Below, one piece after another: positions 56,120 through 63,959 of a stretch of 64,000 nt of DNA. The notes below the pieces were generated by a model, which worked only from the letters and a program-made list of their open reading frames with translations, was not told the origin of the DNA and did not search any database. Every line of letters begins with the position of its first letter. Positions within the stretch are counted from its first letter, which is position 1. Origin of the DNA: Treponema rectale (GTDB lineage Bacteria > Spirochaetota > Spirochaetia > Treponematales > Treponemataceae). A program made the translations under genes and the position numbers. The stretch spans positions 310,001 to 374,000 of the forward strand of contig NZ_JACHFR010000001.1 in NCBI RefSeq assembly GCF_014202035.1, written 5' to 3'.

Positions 56120-56794
56120 ATGAAAAGAAAACCAGAAATTTTGGAAGATTTACTAATAATCATTTTTGTTATACTTTTACTACCTTTTCCAAAAATAATT
56201 GAAGAAATCCTGGTAGGGCTTTTATTTTGCATTTGTTTCTTTTTTTGTTTTTGGGGAGATACAATAATTGGGAAACGGATTAATAAAATCTATGATTACA
56301 ACTTGCCTTATTTAATTCTTGGAACAATGTTGCTGCAGATTCATTCAACACGCTTTTCTTTAGTAGCGAATAATACTCAAGATCAACTTTTATGTGTTCG
56401 CGTTTATCAATGGATAATAGAAAAATTGAATTTTACAGATACTGACAATATTGGAATCCTGATGTATTTTTGGTTCTTGATATACTTTTTATTTTTAATG
56501 TTTAGTAATGGAGCAAAACAAAGGAACACTCAAGAAGAAAAAACAGAAATCTATGAAGATTATAGTTTTATTCTTGAGAAATTAAGTAAGTATATGATTT
56601 CTTGCTTTGTTATATGTTTTTTTCATTTTGTTTGTGAAATAATTAAGGATATGATTGTTCTAAAATCAAATTTCGAAACTGCATTTTTATCAAAAATGGT
56701 AATAACAGTTGGGAATTGTATTCCGTTTGTTATTATTTATTTAATGATGGCTTGTTTCGTATATAAAAGGAAAAAATTGATTATATGTCTTTAG
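56120..56794 (+). CDS. Membrane protein of unknown function
   Basis: A 224-residue protein with about five hydrophobic helices (near residues 10-27, 29-45, 60-75, 110-130, 150-175 and 193-215). The middle has charged loops. It has no family features that I recognise. Its last 10 bases overlap the start of the broken exonuclease frame, so both may be one transcript. TATGAGG lies upstream of the ATG. AT-rich codon use matches the island. Confidence 0.65.
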   Translation: MKRKPEILEDLLIIIFVILLLPFPKIIEEILVGLLFCICFFFCFWGDTIIGKRINKIYDYNLPYLILGTMLLQIHSTRFSLVANNTQDQLLCVRVYQWIIEKLNFTDTDNIGILMYFWFLIYFLFLMFSNGAKQRNTQEEKTEIYEDYSFILEKLSKYMISCFVICFFHFVCEIIKDMIVLKSNFETAFLSKMVITVGNCIPFVIIYLMMACFVYKRKKLIICL

Positions 56795-57357
56795 ATTTTA
56801 TTACAATAGATTTTGAAACTGCAAACACATATGCTAACAGTACGTGCTCAGTTGGACTTGTAAGATTTATTGGCGGGAAGGAAAACGGGAGTGTTTACTC
56901 TCTGATACATCCAGCAAAAATGTATTTTATACCAGAATGAACAGAACAGATTCATCATATTTCTTATGATGACGTTCGCGATAAACCGTATTTTCCTGAA
57001 GTTTGGGATACTATTATTACACCATTTATAAATGAAAATCTTGAGTTACCATTTGTTGCTCATAATGCTTGTTTCGATATGAATGTAATTAGAAAGTGTT
57101 GTGAATACTATAGAATGGAAAAACCTAATATAAGCTATTTTGATTCCTTACGTATAGCACAAAATACTTGGCCTGATTTTAAAGTTCATAAATTGACTTT
57201 CTTGGCTGAGCAATTTGGAATAGTTTATGATGCACATAATGTTCTTGATGATTCTCTTACTTGTGGAAAAATCGTAACGCTTGCAGCTGAAAAACAGGAA
57301 TCAGATAATATTTCTGAATTATTAAAAAGATGTAATTTACAAATTAGTAAACTGTAA
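56785..57357 (+). pseudogene. DnaQ-type 3'-5' exonuclease with one in-frame TGA
   Basis: A frame of 190 codons is open except for TGA at codon 52 (56938-56940). It starts MSLDFITIDFETANTYANST, the DEDD exonuclease motif I (DFE), and continues after the stop with EQIHHIS, then PFVAHNACFDMNVI (motif II) and YDAHNVLDDSLTCGKI (motif III with HxxxxD). The gene is therefore complete apart from one base. The stop may replace a Trp or Arg codon. Such exonucleases proofread or degrade single-stranded DNA or RNA. An active product needs readthrough or correction. Confidence 0.78.
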
Positions 57358-57433
57358 GTTTTTAGAGTGAAAAGTTCAACACAAATAGAAATAGAGTTTT
57401 GGAAAAAGAAAATAATGAATTATATCAAAACAA

Positions 57434-58006
57434 ATGAACAAGCTTCGTTTAATAAAAAAAACATTGATACCTGTAAATAAAATTCCTACAGATATAACTG
57501 TAAGTAAGAAATTATCTGATAAAGTTACGATTTCAATATCAAATAACCATAAGAATGAAAATGGATTTTTCTGTTTTTCATTTTATTATAACAATAATAA
57601 AATATTTGGACGATTTTCGAATTATAAAGATGCAGTTAATTTGTTTAATAGCATTTATGAAAACTTCAAAAAAGACAATTCAGAAATACAAGTAAAAATA
57701 AAACCTATAATATTAAAAGAACAAGAATACTTATCTATTCTTACAGAAATTAAAAGTTTTGCGAATAACATGATGAATGGATCTGGTTTTGAATGGAAAA
57801 TTATTGAATATGAAAACATTACAGTTTTACAAATAAAATTAAACTCCCCAAGAATTATTGAAATTGAAATACAACATAAAGCTTTTGCTAATCATCCGGA
57901 ACTATTTAATGAGGATAAAATCCTAAACTCTATAAAAAAGATTAATGAGGCTTTGGAAAATGTTTTTTTACCTGTAAATATTTTAAATGATATTTATGGT
58001 AAATGA
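57434..58006 (+). CDS. Unidentified cytoplasmic protein
   Basis: A 190-residue, Lys/Asn/Ile-rich protein with no signal peptide or membrane segment. It has several amphipathic strands (FFCFSFYYNNNKIFGRFSNY) and helices. No family is recognised. The upstream Shine-Dalgarno is weak. It converges with the repeat-bearing membrane protein gene 8 bases away. The 76 bases before it hold nothing I can name. Confidence 0.6.
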   Translation: MNKLRLIKKTLIPVNKIPTDITVSKKLSDKVTISISNNHKNENGFFCFSFYYNNNKIFGRFSNYKDAVNLFNSIYENFKKDNSEIQVKIKPIILKEQEYLSILTEIKSFANNMMNGSGFEWKIIEYENITVLQIKLNSPRIIEIEIQHKAFANHPELFNEDKILNSIKKINEALENVFLPVNILNDIYGK

Positions 58007-58014
58007 AGAAAAAA

Positions 58015-59346
58015 CTAAATTGATGGAACATGAGTTCCTTTACACCAACCATTTGGATGTTTTGGGCAAGAACCACTTGTTAAACTTGAAATAGAGCTGG
58101 CGCTTGATCCACAATATCTACAAAAATATTTTGATTTCTCACTACCTTGATATGGTGAATGATTACCTTTACACCAGCCATTTGGATGTTTTGGACAAGA
58201 CCCGCTTGTTAAACTTGAAATTGAACTTGCTTTAGAACCACAGTATTCACAATAATAATTTTTCTGCTCGTTACCTTGATAAGGTTCATGGTTTCCTTTA
58301 CACCAACCATTTGGATGTTTTGGACACGAACCACTTGTTAAACTTGATATTGAAGAAGCTTTTGAACCGCAGTATTTACAGTAATATGAAATTGATGAAC
58401 TACTGGAACGTGTACTACTACTACTGGTATAAGTAGATCTTGATGAACCTGAAGAACTACTAGAACCTGAGCCCGAAGAAAATATTGCATCTTTAAATAC
58501 AGAAAGCAAGAAGATTAAACCAAATCCAACGCAAAAACATAAAGTACCACAAAGAACTTTTCCGATTTTACTTATAAACCAGGAATAAGGATTGCTTGTG
58601 ATAGCTAAGCCCTGAACTTCACGGATTTGTTTCTTTTTACCAATAGTTGCTAATACTGCTATTGTACCTATAACAATAAGAGACATACTAAGACCAAGTA
58701 GAACATTAACCTTTGTTTCAGTTGGATTTTCAACAAACGAACCTGAGAAATAAACTAAACAACCTAAAAGTATAATAAACCATGGAAGTTCAACAATCTT
58801 AAACCATGTTTTACTACTTATATTATCATAAGACTCTATCTCCGGTTCTTTCTCAACTTTATGAGTTTCTTTTTGTGTTTTATTATTTTCTCTTTCAAGA
58901 GGCTCATTATTTGAAGATTCTTCAATTTCATTCTCGAATAGTTTTTTATTAAACATTTTGAAAAGAATGAAGTAACCTTTTATTTCGTCTCTAAGCCATT
59001 TTGATAATTTTTTTATTTGGACAGATTCTTCTTTTGATAAAATCTTTTTAAATTTAAATTTATCTTGTATAAGATTTTTACTACTATCTTCGTCTAGTGA
59101 AATTTTATCTATATTTTTATTGCGATCTGAATTTAATATTCCAAAAACAATATAATCTAAATATTTTTTATCGGTAGAAAAACCAAAGAAAAAAGGTACT
59201 GTTACACCTGATTTAGTTGCAGAGAATTTTATACCACAAGTATTATTAATTGAGGTATAAGATGAAATATTACTTATGGAAATTGTTTTATCTGTTGCTC
59301 CAGAAATGGCATTCTGCAGAACATTAAATATTTCTGTATTGTTCAT
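58015..59346 (-). CDS. Membrane protein with three Cys/His repeats, WYL regulon
   Basis: A 443-residue protein. Residues 1-135 are a soluble domain. Two helices near 182-200 and 212-235 and a third near 262-285 span the membrane. A Ser/Gly-rich stretch follows (292-318). The end carries three tandem units of 43 residues with the pattern C-x2-C, SLTSGSCPKHPNGWCKGNH, which gives a set of four Cys and two or three His in each unit, likely zinc-binding. The repeats are almost identical. Its promoter has the 19-bp WYL-type palindrome. Function is unknown; sensing or binding outside or at the membrane is possible. Confidence 0.75.
   Translation of the reverse strand: MNNTEIFNVLQNAISGATDKTISISNISSYTSINNTCGIKFSATKSGVTVPFFFGFSTDKKYLDYIVFGILNSDRNKNIDKISLDEDSSKNLIQDKFKFKKILSKEESVQIKKLSKWLRDEIKGYFILFKMFNKKLFENEIEESSNNEPLERENNKTQKETHKVEKEPEIESYDNISSKTWFKIVELPWFIILLGCLVYFSGSFVENPTETKVNVLLGLSMSLIVIGTIAVLATIGKKKQIREVQGLAITSNPYSWFISKIGKVLCGTLCFCVGFGLIFLLSVFKDAIFSSGSGSSSSSGSSRSTYTSSSSTRSSSSSISYYCKYCGSKASSISSLTSGSCPKHPNGWCKGNHEPYQGNEQKNYYCEYCGSKASSISSLTSGSCPKHPNGWCKGNHSPYQGSEKSKYFCRYCGSSASSISSLTSGSCPKHPNGWCKGTHVPSI
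58030..58390 (-). repeat. 129-bp tandem repeats (three units) in the membrane protein gene
   Basis: The motif ACACCAACCATTTGGATGTT and its close variants recur at 58042, 58171 and 58300, exactly 129 bases apart (43 codons). The units differ mainly at synonymous or conservative positions. Copy number is likely to vary by recombination. Confidence 0.85.
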
Positions 59347-59427
59347 AATTAATTCCTGTGATATTTATTGTGTATTAAAATGGTAACATATCTTTCATTT
59401 TTTTCAAGAAATGTCTAAACATGTAAT

Positions 59428-59461
59428 ATTATATATTGTTCTACTATCAAATCTTGATAGT
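59428..59461 (-). promoter_or_regulatory. WYL-regulon operator and -10 box, copy 4 (repeat membrane protein)
   Basis: ACTATCAAATCTTGATAGT (59443-59461) is followed on the minus strand after 9 bases by TATAAT (59433-59428). The TGn of an extended -10 is absent in this copy. The expected start is about 75 bases before the ATG at 59346, which has AGGA upstream. Confidence 0.83.
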
Positions 59462-59900
59462 ATTTTATACACCCTCCGTGCCCCCAAGAGCGGTTCAATA
59501 GCATTCCTTAATTTTTGAAAAGGGGGTGTTGGGGGGGGCGCGGCAGGGGGAAAGGGGGAAAACCTTTTGCGTGCCCGCAGTTTTAAGTTGCGACACCCAC
59601 CCGATGCATTTTTCATTAACGGACCAACTTGTAGAACTCGGATACGTTTGGCGGCTTTTGCAAAAAAAGTGCTTACTGCAACCGCCTCGGTAAATGTATT
59701 TTGCAGATTGATTTCTTGCGGTTGAAGATGAACTATTTCTTAAACGATGTTTAACCCGCGTGCGGAAACAGGCAGGACACAAAGCGGAACGCTACTGCGT
59801 AACGAAGTGAAGCAGATGCGTGGAGCGACTGGCCTGACTGTGCTTGCCTTGATTCTTACGTGCGTCGCTGCTTTACGTTGCTACCTTTTTTGAATTTTTT
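59462..59900. other. GC-rich noncoding block with four G-runs
   Basis: This stretch has no convincing gene. It differs sharply in composition from the AT-rich genes on both sides. Bases 59522-59558 on the + strand have four runs of five or more G separated by 4, 7 and 3 bases, a textbook G-quadruplex form. Further on, AACG-TGAAGCAG (about 59812-59826) and CTGCTTTACGTT (about 59869-59880) are an imperfect inverted repeat. It could be a recombination site, an insertion scar or a structured RNA; none can be shown. Confidence 0.45.
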
Positions 59901-59915
59901 TATAAAATAAAGTTC

Positions 59916-59945
59916 TTGTCTGATATGATAAAATAATGATATAAT
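59916..59945 (+). promoter_or_regulatory. Promoter of the Phd/ParE-like operon
   Basis: TTGTCT at 59916-59921 and TATAAT at 59940-59945 are separated by 18 bases. GTGAGG lies before the ATG at 59983. Confidence 0.6.
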
Positions 59946-59982
59946 TATGATAATAAAACTAACTGATAAGTGAGGTTCTTTT

Positions 59983-60246
59983 ATGACACAAATAAGACCT
60001 GTATCTGACTTAAGAAATAAATTCTCTGAAATCGAAACTCTGGTTGCAGAATGCCAGGCTCCGGTTTTCCTTACAAAAAATGGTTATGGCTCAATGGTTG
60101 TTATGAGTCTTGATTTGTACGACCGTCTTACTGATAACATTGAATCAAAACTTGATGAAGCTGATATGCAGGCTAAAACAGATCCGACTCGTTATACTCA
60201 CGAGGAAGTATTTTCTTCAATCCGTAATCAGATAAAGGCAAGATGA
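59983..60246 (+). CDS. Phd/YefM-type antitoxin
   Basis: An 87-residue protein with the Phd/YefM layout: IRPVSDLRNKFSEIETLVAE at the start and PVFLTKNGYGSMVVMSLDLY, the conserved DNA-binding fold, followed by a flexible C-terminal toxin-binding tail. Antitoxins of this type repress their own operon and neutralise the toxin. Its last bases overlap the toxin start by 4. Codon use is less AT-rich than in the island middle. Confidence 0.9.
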   Translation: MTQIRPVSDLRNKFSEIETLVAECQAPVFLTKNGYGSMVVMSLDLYDRLTDNIESKLDEADMQAKTDPTRYTHEEVFSSIRNQIKAR

Positions 60247-60554
60247 AGGACTATACTTTACGCTACCTTCCTATCGCGAAGCAGGATTTAGCTGATGCAA
60301 TTAATTTTATTTTGAATGAATATAAAAACCCGATTGCAGCTGAAAATACTTTGGATAAAATTGAACAGGCAATTATGCAGCGTCTTGAAGATGGTCCTGA
60401 ATCCTTTGCAATCTGGCAGTCTGCAAAAAAGCGTGAATATCCATACCGAAGAATAAATGTTGGAAATTATACTGTCTGGTATGTTGTGATTGATAACGTA
60501 ATGGAAATTCGACGAATTCAGCCAGCAAGACGTAACGAAGAACTCTTTCTTTAG
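60243..60554 (+). CDS. RelE/ParE-type toxin
   Basis: A 103-residue protein of the RelE/ParE superfamily. It has LRYLPIAKQDLADAINFILN at the start, AENTLDKIEQAI in the middle and YRRINVGNYTVWYVVIDNVM then RIQPARRNEE at the end, as in ParE-type toxins. ParE poisons gyrase and RelE cleaves mRNA; the sequence does not decide which. It is the second gene of a standard two-gene type II toxin-antitoxin unit. Confidence 0.9.
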   Translation: MKDYTLRYLPIAKQDLADAINFILNEYKNPIAAENTLDKIEQAIMQRLEDGPESFAIWQSAKKREYPYRRINVGNYTVWYVVIDNVMEIRRIQPARRNEELFL

Positions 60555-60648
60555 CAAATAATGCCTTTTTCTGTTTCTCAGCCCTCAGGGTTGATGACGA
60601 GAGTTCGATTCCATTTTGCCGCTCTTCAAAAGCTTATAGCAAAAAAAA

Positions 60649-60776
60649 AGCTTTCCTCGAAGGTGTACAATAAGATTGTTCAAGTCTATTGCATAACACC
60701 AGGGAGGAAAGCTGAATGGCAAATATAAGAGACTCGTTGAGTCATACAAAATGGCTGTGTAAATACCACATTGTGT
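60649..60776 (+). mobile_element. 5' end of an IS200-type element (truncated)
   Basis: The segment holds the leader hairpin arms AGCTTTCCTC (60649-60658) and GAGGAAAGCT (60704-60713), a perfect 10-bp pair that covers the GGAGG ribosome site, as in IS200 where such pairing limits transposase translation. The start of TnpA follows. The element stops abruptly at the end of the SulP gene. The real left end may lie a little upstream of 60649. Bases 60555-60648 hold nothing I can name. Confidence 0.75.
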
Positions 60777-60784
60777 TTATTTAA
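60716..60784 (+). pseudogene. tnpA: IS200-type transposase TnpA fragment
   Basis: The ATG at 60716 opens MANIRDSLSHTKWLCKYHIV, followed by Phe, Ile and a stop at 60782. SHTKWLCKYHIVF is the well-known start of IS200/IS605-family Y1 transposases, which normally continue TPKYRRK with the HUH motif later. Here all of the catalytic part is gone. GGGAGG lies at a good distance upstream. The last codons overlap the end of the SulP gene on the other strand. Confidence 0.8.
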
Positions 60785-62468
60785 GAATTGTTTTTGCCCG
60801 TTCAATAGCATCCGTTATGTTTGCACAGATGTTTTCCCTTCCAAGTTTATCAGCCATTCCAGTTTTTTCACAAAGCATGTAAGGCTGTGTATGTATTCCT
60901 GAAAGAATTATTGTTATTCCTTTTCTGTCACAGGCTGCTTTTGCCTGTTCAAGAGCTTTGATTCCGCCTGCATCAAGATAAATTGTGTTTCTCATGCGAA
61001 GAATCAGAACTTTATAGGCTATTCCGGCATTTTCTACTGCTACTTCAAATTTTCTTACAGTTCCGAAGAATAAAGGACCGTCAATTTCGTAAACAATCGC
61101 ACCTTCCGGGATATCGAGTTTTTCTTCCGGCATGTCGCGGTTTGAGGTTATTCCTCCTGTAAGGGTTTCCCTGTTATTCTGAACTTCAGAAAGGTCAATC
61201 ATCTTCTTAATGAAGAAGAATGCTGCAAAGCCAAGACCAACTTCAATTGCTACCGTAAGATCTACAAAGACTGTTATAAGGAATGTAACTGTAAAAACAC
61301 AGATATCTGATTTCTGTCCTTTAAGAAGAGCATTTATTGCCGGAAATCCTGCCATGTTCCATGCAACGTTTACAAGAACAGCTGCAAGAGCGGCCATAGG
61401 AATGAGGGAAGCATATTTTCCTGCAAACAGAAGGATTATAAGAAGAGTAAGCGCATGAATTATACCTGCAACTGGAGTACGGCCGCCGTTCTTTATGTTT
61501 GTAGCGGTGCGGGCAATTGCACCTGTTGCCGGAATTCCTCCGAACAGAGGAGAAACAATATTTGCAATTCCCTGACCGATAAGTTCTGTATCAGAGTCAT
61601 GCTTGTCTCCTGTCATACCGTCTGCAACTGCAGCAGAAAGAAGTGATTCGATAGCTGCAAGAACTGCAATGGAAACTGCTGTCGGAAAAAGTGATGTAAT
61701 TGTTTTTATTCCGAAATCAGGAAGGCTCGGTTTTGGCAGTGAAGTTGGTATTGCACCAATAGTTGCTGTTTTAAAACCGTGCTTTGCAAGAATTACGCTT
61801 AATACTGTAGTAACAATGATTACAATCAGTGAACCAGGGATTTTTTTTATGAAGCGGTTCCATATAAAAAGGAAGGCAAGGCTGGATGCTGCCATTATGA
61901 AGGAATACCAGTCAATCGTAGAAAAATATTTTCCGAAGGCAATCATCTTTGGAAGAAAGTCCCCGGGCATTTTTGTATAGGTTTCTCCGAGAATTTTAAC
62001 AGGGTTTGCTTCACTTATACCGATTGAAAGACCGAAAAAATTACCGATCTGTCCGCCTGCAATAGTTACTGCGATTCCTGCGGTAAATCCTGTTACGATT
62101 GTATATGGAATAAACTTTACGAGTCCTCCCATTTTAAATACTCCCAGCAGTATAAGGAGAATACCTGCAAGGACAGTTGCTGTTGCAAGACCGGACATTC
62201 CGTATTTTGCAAAAATTCCGTAAACGATTACCGTAAAAGCACCTGTAGGTCCGCCAATCTGAACGGTACTGCCTCCGAATGCAGAAATGCAGAATCCGGC
62301 TATGATTGCTGTAAAGATTCCTGCTGCTGCAGTAACTCCGCTTGCTACCCCGAATGCGATGGCTAACGGCAGTGCAACTATTCCGACGATGATTCCTGCT
62401 ACGAAATCACTTGCAAATTTTGATGCAGAATAGTTTTTCATTGAATTGATGATTTGTGGTTTAAACAT
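60777..62468 (-). CDS. SulP-family anion permease with STAS domain
   Basis: A SulP/SLC26 transporter of 563 residues. About 12 membrane helices extend over residues 20-410, with VALPLAIAFGVASGVTAAAG near the start and the GGTVQIGGPTGAF motif form as GGSTVQIGGPTGAFT. A cytoplasmic STAS domain lies at 440-560, with YEIDGPLFFGT and LILRMRNTIYLDAGGIKALE. Family substrates are sulfate, bicarbonate or other anions; the sequence does not decide. The ATG at 62468 has GGAG six bases before it, preferred over a TTG upstream. Its 3' end meets the IS200 remnant. Confidence 0.93.
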   Translation of the reverse strand: MFKPQIINSMKNYSASKFASDFVAGIIVGIVALPLAIAFGVASGVTAAAGIFTAIIAGFCISAFGGSTVQIGGPTGAFTVIVYGIFAKYGMSGLATATVLAGILLILLGVFKMGGLVKFIPYTIVTGFTAGIAVTIAGGQIGNFFGLSIGISEANPVKILGETYTKMPGDFLPKMIAFGKYFSTIDWYSFIMAASSLAFLFIWNRFIKKIPGSLIVIIVTTVLSVILAKHGFKTATIGAIPTSLPKPSLPDFGIKTITSLFPTAVSIAVLAAIESLLSAAVADGMTGDKHDSDTELIGQGIANIVSPLFGGIPATGAIARTATNIKNGGRTPVAGIIHALTLLIILLFAGKYASLIPMAALAAVLVNVAWNMAGFPAINALLKGQKSDICVFTVTFLITVFVDLTVAIEVGLGFAAFFFIKKMIDLSEVQNNRETLTGGITSNRDMPEEKLDIPEGAIVYEIDGPLFFGTVRKFEVAVENAGIAYKVLILRMRNTIYLDAGGIKALEQAKAACDRKGITIILSGIHTQPYMLCEKTGMADKLGRENICANITDAIERAKTILK

Positions 62469-62528
62469 ATTCCTCTCCAAAAAATCTAACGGAGTCTATA
62501 ATGATGTTTTTATTGATTTTTTACAATA

Positions 62529-62558
62529 TTGCTGAATGAGTAAGAGTTATGATAAAAT
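62529..62558 (+). promoter_or_regulatory. Promoter of the FliG paralogue gene
   Basis: TTGCTG at 62529-62534 and TAAAAT at 62553-62558 are separated by 18 bases. The ATG at 62565 lies 6 bases later and has no Shine-Dalgarno, so a leaderless mRNA is predicted. Confidence 0.5.
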
Positions 62559-62564
62559 CAGAAC

Positions 62565-63941
62565 ATGAAGATTGAAGATTATGCACTGGGCGCTTATAAA
62601 AAAAACAGTTCTCAGTCAGGAAATATATCATCATACGAAAAATTTGAACCGCAGCATCAGAAAACAGAAAGCATTTCTTCCCAAATCCGGAGGAATGCTG
62701 AAGGCGGACACGAACCTTTAATTCACCGTGCGATATTTGAAAAAATAAATACCAGGCTGGATTCTGTATTCTCAAAAAAAAAGGCAGACGAAAAAACTAA
62801 AGCTGATTCCAAAATGGCGGCAGAGACAGGCGTGTGGTTTGAAGAAAAAAAATCCGTAGACAGTCTTGATGTAAAGGAAGCTGCCGATGCCCTGATTTCA
62901 GGTGGTCTTATAAAGGTTCCTGAAAGGGATGCTTCTGAAAAAACTGTAGAAGGGGACAGCATTTACCGCAGGGTTGCAAAGTTTCTGATTATCATCGGTC
63001 TTGATGAAGCTGCAAAAATACTTCCTCATTTAACTGAAGAGCAGACTGAAAAAATAATTCCGGAACTTGCTTCCATTCGTAAAGTTACACCGGAAGAAAG
63101 TGAAAAAATTCTTGCTGAGTTTCATTCCCTTCTTGAAAAGTCCAGGGAATCCGGTGGAGTTGATACTGCCAGAAATATTCTTACAAAAGCATACGGAAGT
63201 AAAAAAGCAGAGGAAGTTTTAAGCCGCAGCGTAAAGAATGCAGGTGAGAAACCCTTTGATTTTTTAAGTGATGCGGATGGAGAGCGTATCTCCCTTCTGA
63301 TTCAGGGCGAAAGTGTGGGAGTTCAGGCTCTTGTACTTTCACAGCTTGAGCCTAAAAAAGCTGCAGCCGTCATTAACGGCATGGAAAAGGAACAGAAAGC
63401 CCGTATTGTTCTGCGTCTTGCAAAAATGGAAAGTGTTTCTCCTGACGTAATTAATCAGATAGCAAAGAGTCTGCAGCAGAAAATGCTTACGCAGAATACT
63501 GAGAATTCCGAGAATCTTGACGGCAGAAGTGTTCTTGCCCAGATTTTAAAACGTATGAGTCCTGACAACGAGTCCAATATTCTTTCAGGAATAAGTGAGA
63601 CTAATCCGGAACTTGCCATGGATTTAAGGGAACGGCTTTTTACTCAGGAAGATATTGTAAATGCAGATGACAGGTTTATCCAGGGTAAACTTCAGGCAAT
63701 GAATGAAAGTGAGATAGCTCTTTTAATTCACGGTAAGAATGAAGATTTCCGGGAAAAAATATTAAATAATGTTTCTAAAAACAGAAGGGCAGTCATTCTT
63801 TCTGAAGAAAATTTGATGCAGGTATTTTTGAAATCTGATATAGAAAAAATTACGCTTAGATTTTTTTCTGAGTTACGCAGGGCATGGGAAAACGGAGAAC
63901 TGCGTATAAAGGGAAGGGATGACTGGCAGTATGTTGAATAA
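62565..63941 (+). CDS. fliG: FliG-family flagellar motor protein (paralogue with N-terminal extension)
   Basis: A 458-residue FliG-type protein. FliG forms the rotor ring with FliM and FliN and meets MotA to produce torque. The first 130 residues, charged and probably unstructured, are absent from standard FliG. Then come the N-domain (VAKFLIIIGLDEAAKILPHL), the middle domain (GESVGVQALVLSQLEPKKAA) and the C-domain with FTQEDIVNADDRFIQGK and the FREKILNNVSK segment. Spirochaetes have two FliG proteins; this resembles the FliG1 type. Whether it replaces or supplements the main rotor FliG is open. Confidence 0.82.
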   Translation: MKIEDYALGAYKKNSSQSGNISSYEKFEPQHQKTESISSQIRRNAEGGHEPLIHRAIFEKINTRLDSVFSKKKADEKTKADSKMAAETGVWFEEKKSVDSLDVKEAADALISGGLIKVPERDASEKTVEGDSIYRRVAKFLIIIGLDEAAKILPHLTEEQTEKIIPELASIRKVTPEESEKILAEFHSLLEKSRESGGVDTARNILTKAYGSKKAEEVLSRSVKNAGEKPFDFLSDADGERISLLIQGESVGVQALVLSQLEPKKAAAVINGMEKEQKARIVLRLAKMESVSPDVINQIAKSLQQKMLTQNTENSENLDGRSVLAQILKRMSPDNESNILSGISETNPELAMDLRERLFTQEDIVNADDRFIQGKLQAMNESEIALLIHGKNEDFREKILNNVSKNRRAVILSEENLMQVFLKSDIEKITLRFFSELRRAWENGELRIKGRDDWQYVE

Positions 63942-63959
63942 AAAATCGGCAGGTGAATA

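Noticed and set aside
56785-57357. Selenocysteine or recoded TGA in the exonuclease
   Set aside because: Homologues need no selenocysteine at this place, no downstream hairpin stands out, and a neighbouring gene is broken by TAA instead.
59404-59782. Minus-strand open frames with Cys, Arg and Ser-rich products in the GC-rich block
   Set aside because: They have no ribosome site, overlap each other in two frames and have composition set by the G-runs; more likely noncoding.
59740-59890. An integron attC site
   Set aside because: GTTTAAC could be one core site, but no partner GTTRRRY is found at the right distance and the inverted repeats are poor.
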